A stretch of 64,000 nt of DNA from Lactobacillus intestinalis (GTDB taxonomy: Bacteria > Bacillota > Bacilli > Lactobacillales > Lactobacillaceae). The notes below the pieces were generated by a model. That model saw only the letters and a program-made list of their open reading frames with translations. It was not told the origin of the DNA and did no database searches. The stretch covers positions 1,178,001 to 1,242,000 of the forward strand of contig NZ_CP072983.1 of assembly GCF_024397795.1 (NCBI RefSeq), read 5' to 3'. This document shows positions 38,890 to 47,675 of the stretch, piece after piece; position 1 is the stretch's first letter; each line of letters begins with the position of its first letter. The position numbers and the translations under genes were made by a program.

Positions 38890-39174
38890 ATGAAATTAAC
38901 TAATTTACTTCAATTAATAAATAATTTAAACCAGAACATTAACTTTTTCATTCGAATCAATGATACTCGCCTTCCACTTAGTAAAATCACTATTACTAAC
39001 ACTGAATGCTTAATTTATCCTGGTAAAAAAGCTTTAACAAAAGCTCAAATTCTTTCTCTAATCAAGAATCTTCATCACAAAGGAATCTCTCTAAAAATTG
39101 TTGATAAAGAAAAAAGAATTCCGATTTACGGAATTCAAATTAATTTAGAAAAATCGATTGTAACTTTAGTGTGA
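38890..39174 (+). CDS. Small protein of unknown function
   Basis: 94 residues, with no membrane segment or recognisable family. Alternating hydrophobic residues suggest a small alpha/beta fold (INFFIRIND, ISLKIVDKEKRIPIYGIQINLE). The ribosome site is weak (AGGTAAT 7-8 nt before ATG). It stands alone on the plus strand and overlaps the end of the convergent membrane-protein gene by 9 bases. Codon use is like its neighbours. Its reality is likely but not certain. Confidence 0.55.
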   Translation: MKLTNLLQLINNLNQNINFFIRINDTRLPLSKITITNTECLIYPGKKALTKAQILSLIKNLHHKGISLKIVDKEKRIPIYGIQINLEKSIVTLV

Positions 39175-39411
39175 GTCATCGTTTTCTTCAGCTTCATGCT
39201 TACGCATCGCTAAATCATTCTTATGTAAGGTAATGAAAGCAATAATAGTTAGGGTTAAGCCACCAACACAAATTAAAAGCAATCCTATTGGAACTAAAAA
39301 ATCCAGTTGCGTCTTATTTACAACTGCGCGAATCACCCATAAGCATACGCCGACTATCATTAAAGCAATTCCAATTGAAACCGAAGTGGTACTAGGACGA
39401 TATTTTTCCAT
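39166..39411 (-). CDS. Small two-helix membrane protein
   Basis: 81 residues. Two transmembrane segments (about 10-30 and 37-60) are followed by a charged tail (HKNDLAMRKHEAEENDDSH) that should face the cytoplasm. No family recognised. It begins 2 bp after the patatin-like gene on the same strand, so the two are probably one transcription unit. It overlaps the end of the convergent gene by 9 bases. Confidence 0.65.
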   Translation of the reverse strand: MEKYRPSTTSVSIGIALMIVGVCLWVIRAVVNKTQLDFLVPIGLLLICVGGLTLTIIAFITLHKNDLAMRKHEAEENDDSH

Positions 39412-39413
39412 TT

Positions 39414-40265
39414 TTATTCTTCTTTCAAGTAATTAATTAGATCCGAAAGACGCTTGCGCGCTTCTTCCCTTCCAACTTGATAGACACGTGTAAGCTCTTT
39501 CTCATCACTTTCCATAGTACCAATTTTCAAAGGATATGGGGGCCGAATAGTGAAACATTTTCCAATTTTTTCTTCCTGTTCCATCTGATCCATTACTTGA
39601 TTATAATCTTGAGAACGTGTTTTAATTTTTTCAAGAACAGCGGGATATTTGCGTAAAACCGCCTTTTTAATTGGCCAAAGTTTGTCGTGTTTCTTACGAT
39701 AATTTTGGGGCTGAGTAGTAATAATGACTTTTTTATCATAGTTTAGCCTATTAAAAAAGGTCAGCGGAATTGAATCAGAAACACCACCATCAAAGTAATA
39801 GTTTCCTTTAATGGCAACGGGATGAGCAAAAAATGGAATTGAAGCCGAAGCCCTAATCCATTCCAAGTCGAGATACCCTGCATTAGTTAATTTATGATAA
39901 ACAGGTTTCCCAGTTTCAGCATTTGTAGCCACACACCAAAATTCCATTGGATCTTTTTGAAAAGTTTCTTTGTCAAACTTATCCAGTTTGTCAGGAATGA
40001 TATGATAACAAAAATTAGCCCCATATAAATTACCAGACTTACGCCATGACTTCCAACTGGCAAAGCGGGGGTTTCCTGCAAATTTTAAATTATAACGTAA
40101 AACTCGCCCGATTTGATGAGATTTATAATTAACCCCAAAAGCTGCCCCCGCAGAAACCCCAACTGCGCCATCAAACTTAATGCTGTTTTCCATTAAAACA
40201 TCAATTACACCTGCGGTAAAGAGTCCGCGCATAGCGCCGCCTTCTAATACTAACCCAGCTTTCAT
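39414..40265 (-). CDS. Patatin-like phospholipase
   Basis: 283 residues. The oxyanion motif GGAMRG is at the N-terminus, the nucleophile Ser is in GVSAGA (near 40) and the dyad Asp is in DGGVSD (near 155). The RssA/YjjU-type patatin family hydrolyses acyl chains from lipids; substrates in lactobacilli are not known. No signal peptide, so it should be cytosolic. AGAGGTGA lies before the ATG. The small membrane protein gene follows by 2 bp. Confidence 0.9.
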   Translation of the reverse strand: MKAGLVLEGGAMRGLFTAGVIDVLMENSIKFDGAVGVSAGAAFGVNYKSHQIGRVLRYNLKFAGNPRFASWKSWRKSGNLYGANFCYHIIPDKLDKFDKETFQKDPMEFWCVATNAETGKPVYHKLTNAGYLDLEWIRASASIPFFAHPVAIKGNYYFDGGVSDSIPLTFFNRLNYDKKVIITTQPQNYRKKHDKLWPIKKAVLRKYPAVLEKIKTRSQDYNQVMDQMEQEEKIGKCFTIRPPYPLKIGTMESDEKELTRVYQVGREEARKRLSDLINYLKEE

Positions 40266-40297
40266 AATTTCACCTCTTCTTTTTATTATTTTAGCGC

Positions 40298-40334
40298 AAA
40301 AAAATGCCTGATTCCTTTGAATCAGACATTTTTC
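40298..40334 (-). terminator. Terminator of xfp
   Basis: ATGTCTGATTC / GAATCAGGCAT hairpin on the minus strand followed by T7, 12 nt after the xfp stop. Confidence 0.88.
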
Positions 40335-40346
40335 TTTTAACTTATA

Positions 40347-42746
40347 TTACTTTAAGCCTTCCCATTTCCACTCAGTAACTTCAGGCATATCTTTACCATT
40401 ATCACGAATGTAATAGTGGTGCTTTTCAAGCAAAGTATTCATTTCATCAATAAAGTCAGCATTCTTGCCAGCCAATTTTGGAATGCTTTCAACAGCATCT
40501 TTTGCCAAATCAAAGCGATCAAGGTGGTTCAAGACACGCATGTCAAATGGAGTGGTAATATCACCATTTTCTTCGTAACAATGAATATGAACATTGTAAC
40601 GATGTCTTGCAAACCAAATTGATTCCATCATGCTCTTATAGCCGTGCCATGCAAAGATGACTGGCACATCCTTTGGGAATAAGCGATTAAAGTCATGATC
40701 AGAAATTGCATTCTTATTGTCCTTTGGACTCATGAGTTTCATTACATCAACAACGTTGATGTAGCGAATCTTAAGATCTGGAAACTTCTTATGCAAAATG
40801 TCAATTGCGGCTAAAGTTTCAAGAGTTGGTTCAGTTTCAGTTGAAGCAAAGACAACATCTGGCTTAGCACCCTTATCAGTAGAAGCCCAATCAACATAAC
40901 TCAAACCTTGATCTACCAACTTTTCAGCTTCTTCAATAGAGAACCATTGTGGACGAGGTTGCTTTGAAGTTACCAAAACATTGATACATTCGCGATCTTG
41001 GAAAGCCTTATTAGAAACAGCTAACAAAGTGTTAGTATCTGATGGCAAATATTCATGAACTAAATCTGGACGATTCTTTTCATACATATGAGTCAAAATA
41101 CCAGGATCTTGGTGAGTGTAACCATTGTGATCTTGTTGGAAAACAGTTGAAGTCGCTACAAAGTTAAGGGATGGATAAGTGTGTCTCCAGTATTGTTCCT
41201 TAGCTTTTCTAAGCCACTTCATGTGCTGGGTAAGCATCGAATCCACAACTCTACCAAAGGCTTCATAAGTAGCAAAGAAGCCATGACGACCAGTTAAAAC
41301 ATATCCTTCTAAGAAACCTTCATCTTGGTGTTCAGATAATTGTGAGTCAATAATTCGACCACTTGGAGCCAAGTTTTCGTCATTTGGTTCATGAATATCT
41401 TCTTCCCATTGACGTTTTTGATTATCAAGGAGTTGGAATAAACGATTAGACTTTGATTCATCGGGACCAAATCCACGGAAAGTAGTTGGGTTGAGCTTAG
41501 CAATTTCATCCAAGTATTTTGCCCATTCAACCATGTCTTGAGCTTCCACTTCACCTGGCTTGTCAAACTTCAAAGCATACTTGCGATAATCTGGTAAGTT
41601 AAGTCGACTTGGATTCTTTCCGCCATTAGTGATTGGATTCATTGCCATACGGTGGTCACCCTTAGCAGTATTTTCAGTCACAATAGCCTTTGGAGAACCG
41701 TCTTCATTAAACAATTCATCAGGTTTGTAGCTTTCAAGCCAGTCGGTCAACATATCAATATGTTCCATATTATCTTGTGAAACTGGAATTGGAATTTGGT
41801 GAGCGCGGAAGGAATTTTCAATTGGATTACCATCTAAGTCTTCCTTTGGACCAGTCCATCCCTTAGGACACTGGAAAATAATCAATGGCCAACGTGGCAA
41901 ACTTGCATCGTTATTTTCACGAGCATTCTTTTGGATTGCCTTAATTTCTTCAATTACTTCATCCATGGTCTTGGCCATTTCTTCATGAACTTGCATTGGA
42001 TCCTTTTCACCGTCAAAACGACCACCCTTAAAGACAGAAACAAAGTGAGGATCCCAACCCATACCACGGAAGTATTCAGTTAATTCTTCATTACTCATTC
42101 TAGAAACGATGGTTGGGTTTGAAATCTTAAATCCATTAATTTGTAAAATTGGCAAAACTGCCCCATCATTAATCGGATTAATAAACTTATTGCTAAACCA
42201 ACTTGCGGCAAGTGGGCCAGTTTCTGCTTCACCATCACCAATTTCAACAGCGGCAATGACATCTGGATTATCTAAAATTGCACCAGTTGCATGAGAAAGT
42301 GAATATCCTAATTCTCCACCTTCATGAATTGATCCGGGAGTTTCAGGAGCAGCATGAGAAGCAACCCCACCTGGGAAACTAAATCTCTTGAATAACTTAG
42401 CCATTCCCTTTTCATCTTGAGTAATTTCAGGATAACGTTGGGTATAAGAACCATCAAGATATGAATTAGATACCATTACCTGGCCACCGTGACCAGATCC
42501 TTCAATATAAAACATATCAAGATCATATTTTTTAAGTACACGGTTTAAATGCGCATAAATAAAGTTTTGCGGAGCAATTGTACCCCAGTGTCCAATAGGC
42601 TTTGGTTTAATATCTTCAGCCACTAAAGGAGTTTTTAAGAGTGGATTCTTCATTAAGAAAAGCTGGCCAACTGATAAGTAGTTAGCTGCACGCCAATAAG
42701 CATCAACACTCTTTAAGTATTCTTTTGAATCGTAATTAACTGCCAT
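40347..42746 (-). CDS. xfp: Xylulose-5-phosphate/fructose-6-phosphate phosphoketolase
   Basis: 799 residues, the full length for the family. The thiamine-diphosphate site is visible as [20 protein letters not shown], with [13 protein letters not shown] and [11 protein letters not shown] in the second half. It splits xylulose 5-phosphate with phosphate into acetyl phosphate and glyceraldehyde 3-phosphate, the key step of the phosphoketolase route. The promoter has a well-formed inverted repeat and a cre-like site, and a DeoR-type regulator gene is divergent. Ribose-handling genes lie 2-5 kb away, fitting pentose use. Confidence 0.97.
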   Translation of the reverse strand: MAVNYDSKEYLKSVDAYWRAANYLSVGQLFLMKNPLLKTPLVAEDIKPKPIGHWGTIAPQNFIYAHLNRVLKKYDLDMFYIEGSGHGGQVMVSNSYLDGSYTQRYPEITQDEKGMAKLFKRFSFPGGVASHAAPETPGSIHEGGELGYSLSHATGAILDNPDVIAAVEIGDGEAETGPLAASWFSNKFINPINDGAVLPILQINGFKISNPTIVSRMSNEELTEYFRGMGWDPHFVSVFKGGRFDGEKDPMQVHEEMAKTMDEVIEEIKAIQKNARENNDASLPRWPLIIFQCPKGWTGPKEDLDGNPIENSFRAHQIPIPVSQDNMEHIDMLTDWLESYKPDELFNEDGSPKAIVTENTAKGDHRMAMNPITNGGKNPSRLNLPDYRKYALKFDKPGEVEAQDMVEWAKYLDEIAKLNPTTFRGFGPDESKSNRLFQLLDNQKRQWEEDIHEPNDENLAPSGRIIDSQLSEHQDEGFLEGYVLTGRHGFFATYEAFGRVVDSMLTQHMKWLRKAKEQYWRHTYPSLNFVATSTVFQQDHNGYTHQDPGILTHMYEKNRPDLVHEYLPSDTNTLLAVSNKAFQDRECINVLVTSKQPRPQWFSIEEAEKLVDQGLSYVDWASTDKGAKPDVVFASTETEPTLETLAAIDILHKKFPDLKIRYINVVDVMKLMSPKDNKNAISDHDFNRLFPKDVPVIFAWHGYKSMMESIWFARHRYNVHIHCYEENGDITTPFDMRVLNHLDRFDLAKDAVESIPKLAGKNADFIDEMNTLLEKHHYYIRDNGKDMPEVTEWKWEGLK

Positions 42747-42786
42747 TTTTATTCTCCTTTGAGAAAACTTTTTGTCTACAGTTATA

Positions 42787-42814
42787 ATAATACCAATTTC
42801 TCACAAAAGTTCAA
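42787..42814 (-). promoter_or_regulatory. xfp promoter
   Basis: Minus-strand TTGAAC (42809-42814), a 16-bp spacer and TATTAT (42787-42792) with an extended TGG just before it. Confidence 0.65.
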
Positions 42815-42822
42815 CTATTTTA

Positions 42823-42844
42823 AAAATTGGTACCACCCAATTTT
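42823..42844. promoter_or_regulatory. Inverted-repeat operator candidate upstream of xfp
   Basis: AAAATTGG at 42823-42830 and CCAATTTT at 42837-42844 are perfect 8-base arms around a 6-base centre. They sit 8 bp upstream of the xfp -35 box. No T run suits a terminator here. Confidence 0.55.
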
Positions 42845-42872
42845 ACAAAAGGATATAAGATAAAACACTTAT

Positions 42873-42887
42873 ACGGAAACGTTGCCA
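42873..42887. promoter_or_regulatory. cre-like site upstream of xfp
   Basis: ACGGAAACGTTGCCA matches WTGNAANCGNWNNCW at 14 of 15 positions but fits stricter cre forms less well. It lies about 60-80 bp upstream of the xfp -35 box, a position from which CcpA could activate rather than block. Confidence 0.4.
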
Positions 42888-42925
42888 TTATAGCATTTTA
42901 AATTTTTCAATCAGTATTTCTACTC

Positions 42926-42943
42926 ACATATACTTACATATAC
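42926..42943. repeat. Direct repeat ACATATAC x2 before the DeoR-type gene
   Basis: ACATATAC at 42926-42933 and 42936-42943, exactly 10 bp apart (one helical turn). A TATAAT lies a little further downstream, so this could be a regulator site for the DeoR-type gene or xfp. Confidence 0.35.
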
Positions 42944-43019
42944 AGAATTATAAATATATAATACAGATAAACACTTAAAACAATTTTTTATTATGTTAGA
43001 TTATGAATTGGAGAGAAAA

Positions 43020-43784
43020 ATGAATCAAGAAGAAAGAATTGCAGAAATCAAGAAATTATTGAAAAAAGAGCATAAATTGACTACTCGTCAATTGGCTCAA
43101 CATTTTCAAGTATCCTTTGATACAGCAAGAAGAGATGTGCTCCGATTAACCACTACTGGCCAGGCAATTAGAATTCATGGTGGCTTAATGGAAATCAATC
43201 AAAATAATGTGCCTGATTTTCTTGCTCGTAATCAGATTCAATCTCCAGTTAAAAACAAAATGGCTAAAATGGCTAAAAAATTCATTCATCCAGGCCAATG
43301 CGATTTTATTGGATCATCCACCACTTTAAAACTTATGTGTCCTTTAATTAATGGCATGAATTTACAAGTAGTTACTAATTCAATAGATAATGCATTGAAT
43401 ATGATGGAATCCCCCCTCCCTAAAATCAGACTACTGGGTGGCGTAATCAATAAAGAACAACGCTTTATCTTTTCGGAAGCTGCACTTGATACTTTGCGTC
43501 GAATCCGCTTTAATACTGCTTTTATCGGGACAGCCAGCATTAACAAAGATGGGATTTACATGCCGAATATGAGCGATGCGAATATCGTTAAAATTGCGGC
43601 TGAGCATTCTAATTTAGTCGTTTTAATTGCCGAAAATTATAAATTTGAAAATCAAAATTCTGCTCCATTTAAATCAATTGGTTTAGACAAGATCGATGTT
43701 TTAATCACTGATTCTCCTCTTGGCAAGGAAAAGAAGAGCTATTTTGATTCTCATACTCAAATTATTTCAGTTTTGAAGGAGTAA
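43020..43784 (+). CDS. DeoR/GlpR-family transcriptional regulator
   Basis: 254 residues. The N-terminal winged helix-turn-helix (RIAEIKKLLKKEHKLTTRQLA, VSFDTARRDVLRL, IRIHGG) is standard DeoR. The C-terminal DeoRC sensor domain carries IGSSTTLKLM and VTNSI and binds sugar phosphates in this family. The start is the ATG at 43020 with GGAGAG 5 nt before it; an upstream ATG at 42993 lacks a site. It is divergent from xfp, which is the likely target (inference), and is followed after 5 bp by a small protein gene. Confidence 0.9.
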   Translation: MNQEERIAEIKKLLKKEHKLTTRQLAQHFQVSFDTARRDVLRLTTTGQAIRIHGGLMEINQNNVPDFLARNQIQSPVKNKMAKMAKKFIHPGQCDFIGSSTTLKLMCPLINGMNLQVVTNSIDNALNMMESPLPKIRLLGGVINKEQRFIFSEAALDTLRRIRFNTAFIGTASINKDGIYMPNMSDANIVKIAAEHSNLVVLIAENYKFENQNSAPFKSIGLDKIDVLITDSPLGKEKKSYFDSHTQIISVLKE

Positions 43785-43789
43785 TTGAT

Positions 43790-44155
43790 ATGTTTAGTTT
43801 CAGCTTTTTTAAATCCAACCAAAATGATCAAAAAAACAAAGTTTACAATGAATTAGATAAGTTTTATCAAAGCTTTTTCAACGATACTTATAACGAACTC
43901 AATATTGATAAATATCGCCAGATTAGGGATGCAATCGGCTTAGTAATGCGTAAATTTGATAGCGATGATCATCCGTTGGAATATACCAGTAAATTGGTTA
44001 TGTACATTCAAGCTCGCGTAGTGCTCAAGCATTTACGTTTATCCTCAGTCCAACAAAAAATTATGCAGACATTAAGTGAACAAACTAAGTACATAAATTT
44101 GTCTTACGTCTACACTTGTCCTCTGGATGACGTTACTCAATTTGAAAATGCGTAA
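43790..44155 (+). CDS. Small helical protein resembling bacteriocin immunity proteins
   Basis: 121 residues, all-helical and without membrane segments. The region from YNELDKFYQSFF through HPLEYTSKLVMYIQ to HLRLSSVQQKIMQTLS has the spacing of the four-helix enterocin A immunity family, including a Pro before the third helix and an LS turn. That is a pattern match by eye, not proof. AAGGAG lies 8 nt before the ATG and the gene follows the DeoR-type gene by 5 bp, so they are co-transcribed. No bacteriocin precursor is visible nearby. Confidence 0.55.
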   Translation: MFSFSFFKSNQNDQKNKVYNELDKFYQSFFNDTYNELNIDKYRQIRDAIGLVMRKFDSDDHPLEYTSKLVMYIQARVVLKHLRLSSVQQKIMQTLSEQTKYINLSYVYTCPLDDVTQFENA

Positions 44156-44176
44156 TTGAATTTTCCCCTTTTAGAT

Positions 44177-44207
44177 CAAAAAATGAGCCTCTAGGGGCTC
44201 ATTTTTC
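44177..44207. terminator. Bidirectional terminator between small gene and GntR gene
   Basis: AAAAATGAGCC / GGGCTCATTTTT stem with a short loop and T runs on both strands between convergent genes. Confidence 0.88.
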
Positions 44208-44933
44208 TTATCTATCTAAATTTACAAAAGTATTGAAACGCATATATTTATAATGCACACGCATATTTGAAACTTCAAAAGGAGTTCCATCATCCAAAAA
44301 GAAAATTCCTTCCATGACCCCAACAGGTTCAGTCAATTTTAAATTCATTTCTTTTTGGTCTTCTTTATTTGATGGTTCAACTGTAATATTCAAGAAAGAC
44401 TTAGTAACAGTTTTATTTTCTTTATCTTCTAAATAATTAAACAAAGACCCTTGCAAAGTTTCCGGCTTGAGTTCAGGCATAATTTTAATTGGCAAATAAC
44501 CAGTTTCAATTAAAAACGGTTGTTTATCAAGGAAACGCAATCGTTTAAATTCATAAACAAAATCATTTTCATTTAAGAACAAATCTTGAGCAATCTCAGG
44601 GGAAGCCTTAATCACGTGAAAATCAAGCAATTTAATACTTTGCTTTTTACCCGGCATCTTAAAACTATCAGTTAACCCTAAATTAGACCCCTCATAGCGA
44701 AAAAGAGCTTGATTTTTAAGGTATAAAGGGTTAATGAAGGTTCCACTCCCTCTTTTCTTAAAAACAATTCCCTGGTCTGCTAAAAGTCCCAGAGCTCGTT
44801 TCATCGAAGAACGACTAACTTTATAAGATTCGGCTAAGCTACGCTCGTCAGGAAGCCGCATCCCTTTATAATTGCCATTTAAAATATTTTGTTTAATATC
44901 ATGCATTACACTGCGATAAACAAAGTCTGCCAT
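44208..44933 (-). CDS. GntR-family regulator with UTRA domain (HutC type)
   Basis: 241 residues. An N-terminal winged helix (IKQNILNGNYKGMRLPDERSLAE region, VSRSSMKRALGLLADQGIVFKKRGSGTFI) is followed by a UTRA effector domain (about 80-235). HutC-subfamily GntR proteins respond to sugars or metabolites. Its ATG overlaps the TAA of the nucleoside hydrolase gene by one base, so it is coupled to it and is the likely regulator of that gene. The effector is unknown. Confidence 0.9.
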   Translation of the reverse strand: MADFVYRSVMHDIKQNILNGNYKGMRLPDERSLAESYKVSRSSMKRALGLLADQGIVFKKRGSGTFINPLYLKNQALFRYEGSNLGLTDSFKMPGKKQSIKLLDFHVIKASPEIAQDLFLNENDFVYEFKRLRFLDKQPFLIETGYLPIKIMPELKPETLQGSLFNYLEDKENKTVTKSFLNITVEPSNKEDQKEMNLKLTEPVGVMEGIFFLDDGTPFEVSNMRVHYKYMRFNTFVNLDR

Positions 44934-45856
44934 TATTTTCTTTCCTGTTCAGCATTTTGAATACTTTTAATAAACCAATCTGCAAATTTATCCACGTCAA
45001 CATCAACTGCTACTTCTGCATTTGGCGTCTTACTCATAAAATCAATTACACTTGCTCCTGAAGTATACCGACCAGCAAGCTCAATTTCAACATCCGCTTG
45101 TTTCAAAGTAAAGGCCTCTGGGCATAAAATCAGGCCTACAGCGGTTGGATCAAAAATCTTAATTCGCGGATCACCGTCCGGTTCATGAATATTTGAAAAC
45201 ATTGAATAAAGCATGTCGCCAACTTTACCGCAAGCCTTAATTTCTTTCATTTGTTCTTGAGTCACGTGCGCTTTATTTCCAATTTCAAGCGGCGCTACTT
45301 TCATCTTTAAACCGCTGTGAAAGACAACTTGGGCCGCTTCTGGATCGCCGGCAATGTTATATTCTGCTAATGGACTGTGATTACCACGGCCGATATTTGC
45401 ACCCATAATTACAACTTCTTCAATGTTATCAACCACGTCTGGGTATTGCTTAAACAAAAGCGCATAATCTGTTAAAGGTCCAATTCCAAGTAAAGTTACC
45501 TTTTCTGAACTATTTTTAATTTCTTTATACATTAAAGTTGCTGCAAGACCTGGTCTAACCAAACTCTTGTCAGCCGTTGGAAATTCAAATCCAGCAATTC
45601 CTGTTTTTCCGTGAACAGAAGCTGCACTAATGGCTGGACGAACTAGGGGCTGATTAGCTCCCACAACAACTGGAACCTTAGTGTTGAGGAATTTTTCTAA
45701 GTTAAGAGTATTTTGCAAAGTATAGTTCAAAGCAACATTGCCCCAAGTGGGAACAATCATTCTGACATCTAATTCTTTTGCAAAAAGACTAATCGTCATT
45801 GCTGCAATATCATCAATACCTGGATCAGTTGAAATAATTAATGGCTTTTTAGTCAT
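44933..45856 (-). CDS. Inosine-uridine-type nucleoside hydrolase
   Basis: 307 residues. The calcium-binding motif DPGIDDIAAM is at the N-terminus, with VVGANQPLVRP, VIMGANIGRGNHSPLAEYNIAGDPEA and a C-terminal FDPTAVGL. These enzymes split ribonucleosides into ribose and base in the cytosol. The exact nucleoside preference cannot be read. An extended -10 (TGGTATGAT) lies about 30 bp upstream. The gene is coupled to the GntR regulator; rpiA and rbsK just upstream would process the released ribose. Confidence 0.92.
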   Translation of the reverse strand: MTKKPLIISTDPGIDDIAAMTISLFAKELDVRMIVPTWGNVALNYTLQNTLNLEKFLNTKVPVVVGANQPLVRPAISAASVHGKTGIAGFEFPTADKSLVRPGLAATLMYKEIKNSSEKVTLLGIGPLTDYALLFKQYPDVVDNIEEVVIMGANIGRGNHSPLAEYNIAGDPEAAQVVFHSGLKMKVAPLEIGNKAHVTQEQMKEIKACGKVGDMLYSMFSNIHEPDGDPRIKIFDPTAVGLILCPEAFTLKQADVEIELAGRYTSGASVIDFMSKTPNAEVAVDVDVDKFADWFIKSIQNAEQERK

Positions 45857-45889
45857 CTAAATTTTCCTTTCAAAGTTAGTGTTACTTCC

Positions 45890-45898
45890 ATCATACCA
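45890..45898 (-). promoter_or_regulatory. Extended -10 promoter of the nucleoside hydrolase gene
   Basis: Minus-strand TGGTATGAT, an extended -10 with 5 of 6 consensus bases, placed 34 bp before the start codon. No clear -35. Confidence 0.5.
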
Positions 45899-45919
45899 GA
45901 AAAACTTGGGGTTAGTTTC

Positions 45920-45955
45920 AAAAAAAGAAAGCCATCTTCTAATGACTTTCTTTAA
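45920..45955 (-). terminator. Terminator of rpiA
   Basis: AAAGAAAGTCAT / ATGGCTTTCTTT stem (45924-45953, one mismatch) followed by a T run on the minus strand. Confidence 0.82.
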
Positions 45956-45959
45956 AAAT

Positions 45960-46655
45960 TTATCTCTTTTTTTCTTCAATTTCACCATTGCTATGAGCAA
46001 TAATTACTTCATCACACATATCAAGGAATAAACCATGTTCTACAACACCTACAGTGTGATCTAAATAATCGGCTAAAGCATGTGGAACCGGGATTGGATC
46101 AATTGCCAAATCAATAATGTAATTGCCGTAGTGGGTTACATATCGATTTCCATTTTCATCTAAGCGCCATTGTGGCTTTAAGCCTTCTTCTTGGAATCTT
46201 CTGAAGTTTTGTTCACAAGAAATTGGTAAAACTTCTACCGGAAGAGGAAAGTCGCCCAAGCGATCAACAAGTTTAGATTCATCAACAATCCAAATGATCT
46301 TCTTAGAGTTAATTGCCACGTTTTTTTCTAAAGTTAAAGCGCCTCCGCCGCCTTTGATACCATTCAATTCATTATCAACCCGATCGGCACCATCAACGGT
46401 TAAATCAGCTTGGTCAATATCACTAAGTTCATCTACTTTAAAGCCTAAGCTTTCAAGTTGCTTTTTACTACGATTACTAGTAGTCACAATATGCTTTAAA
46501 GAAAAATTTTCCTCTTCTTTTCTTTTACCCAAAGCATCAATAAAAAAGGCAACCGTAGAACCAGTTCCTACTCCTAAAACAGAATCTCTTTCCACCATCA
46601 TTGCAGCCTTAGTGGCAGCTTCTTTTTTTAATTCATCTTGCTTTTGTTTATCCAT
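45960..46655 (-). CDS. rpiA: Ribose-5-phosphate isomerase A
   Basis: 231 residues. The phosphate-binding GVGTGSTVAFFIDALGKR, the catalytic-region DGADRVDNELNGIKGGGGALTLEK and VEHGLF near the end are all present. It interconverts ribose 5-phosphate and ribulose 5-phosphate, linking ribose to xylulose 5-phosphate, the substrate of phosphoketolase. It starts one base after the rbsK stop, so rbsK and rpiA form an operon that ends in the terminator at 45920. Confidence 0.96.
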   Translation of the reverse strand: MDKQKQDELKKEAATKAAMMVERDSVLGVGTGSTVAFFIDALGKRKEEENFSLKHIVTTSNRSKKQLESLGFKVDELSDIDQADLTVDGADRVDNELNGIKGGGGALTLEKNVAINSKKIIWIVDESKLVDRLGDFPLPVEVLPISCEQNFRRFQEEGLKPQWRLDENGNRYVTHYGNYIIDLAIDPIPVPHALADYLDHTVGVVEHGLFLDMCDEVIIAHSNGEIEEKKR

Positions 46656-46656
46656 T

Positions 46657-47577
46657 TTAATTCTCCATTAAATCTTGTACTTCTTTAGCAGTTGGAATTG
46701 AAGGTTGCGCACCAAGACGCTGAACGGCAATAGAAGATGCGCGACTAGCAATTTTTGCAGCTTCTTCTAAATTAGATAAATCCTTCTTCAAATTTCCTGC
46801 CAAAAAGCCAATAAATGTATCACCAGCACCCGTAGTATCAATTGCATCTACCTTAAAGGGAGACACAAGTGTTTGAATATCTGGTGAAGAAATATAAGCA
46901 CCCTTATCACCGTAAGTAATTACCACATTCTTAACTCCTAAATCATGAAGTCTTTGCGCATTAGCCACCAAATCAGCATCACTTTTAATCTCAATTCCAG
47001 TTATTTTGGCACTTTCAGTTTCATTAGGAGTAATTAAATCAGTATGCTTAAGAAGTTCCGTAGGAATCTTCTCAATTGCTGGTGCTGGATTCAAAATTGT
47101 AATCGCACCTTTTTTCTTAGCGATTTTAAAAGCTTCGATAGTAGCTTCAATTGGTGTTTCAAATTGAGCAATTACACAATCAGCTTGATCCATTAAATCA
47201 TTTGCAGCATCAATATCTGCACGACTTAAACTATAATTGGCTCCATGATCAATAATGATATTATTTTGTCCTTTTTCATTTAAAGTAATATAAGCGTGGC
47301 CGGTTTTTTGACCTTGAGTTGTTTCAAGATAGTCTAAAGATACACCATAGCTTTTTAATTGATTCATGATGAATTCGCCAAAACTATCTTCTCCTACCCG
47401 ACTAATAAAATAGGTGTCAGCTCCACTTTTAGCTGCTGCAATAGCCTGGTTAGCGCCTTTTCCACCGCCGGCAATTGAAACCTCACCAGCATTGATAGTT
47501 TCACCAGGTTTGGGAAAATCTTCTACATGTAAAGTGGTATCGACATTACTTGATCCAATAACTACAATTCTTTTCAT
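46657..47577 (-). CDS. rbsK: Ribokinase
   Basis: 306 residues, PfkB family. The N-terminal signature GGGKGANQAIAAAKSG and the C-terminal DTTGAGDTFIGFLAGNL with catalytic Asp are both present. It phosphorylates ribose to ribose 5-phosphate. No ribose transporter is adjacent, so its ribose may come from nucleosides split by the nearby hydrolase. A perfect extended -10 lies 44 bp upstream. Coupled to rpiA. Confidence 0.95.
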   Translation of the reverse strand: MKRIVVIGSSNVDTTLHVEDFPKPGETINAGEVSIAGGGKGANQAIAAAKSGADTYFISRVGEDSFGEFIMNQLKSYGVSLDYLETTQGQKTGHAYITLNEKGQNNIIIDHGANYSLSRADIDAANDLMDQADCVIAQFETPIEATIEAFKIAKKKGAITILNPAPAIEKIPTELLKHTDLITPNETESAKITGIEIKSDADLVANAQRLHDLGVKNVVITYGDKGAYISSPDIQTLVSPFKVDAIDTTGAGDTFIGFLAGNLKKDLSNLEEAAKIASRASSIAVQRLGAQPSIPTAKEVQDLMEN

Positions 47578-47620
47578 TAATTTTTTCCTTCTTTAAAATG
47601 CGAAACTCATTATTAGATCC

Positions 47621-47629
47621 ATTATAACA
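47621..47629 (-). promoter_or_regulatory. Extended -10 promoter of rbsK-rpiA
   Basis: Minus-strand TGTTATAAT, a perfect extended -10, about 44 bp before the rbsK start. Confidence 0.6.
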
Positions 47630-47637
47630 AAATATTG

Positions 47638-47672
47638 AAAAAAATAGCGCCAGCAATTATGCTGACGCCAAA
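47638..47672 (-). terminator. Terminator of dps
   Basis: GGCGTCAGCA / TGCTGGCGC hairpin followed by TATTTTTTT on the minus strand, directly after the dps stop. Confidence 0.88.
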
Positions 47673-47675
47673 AGT

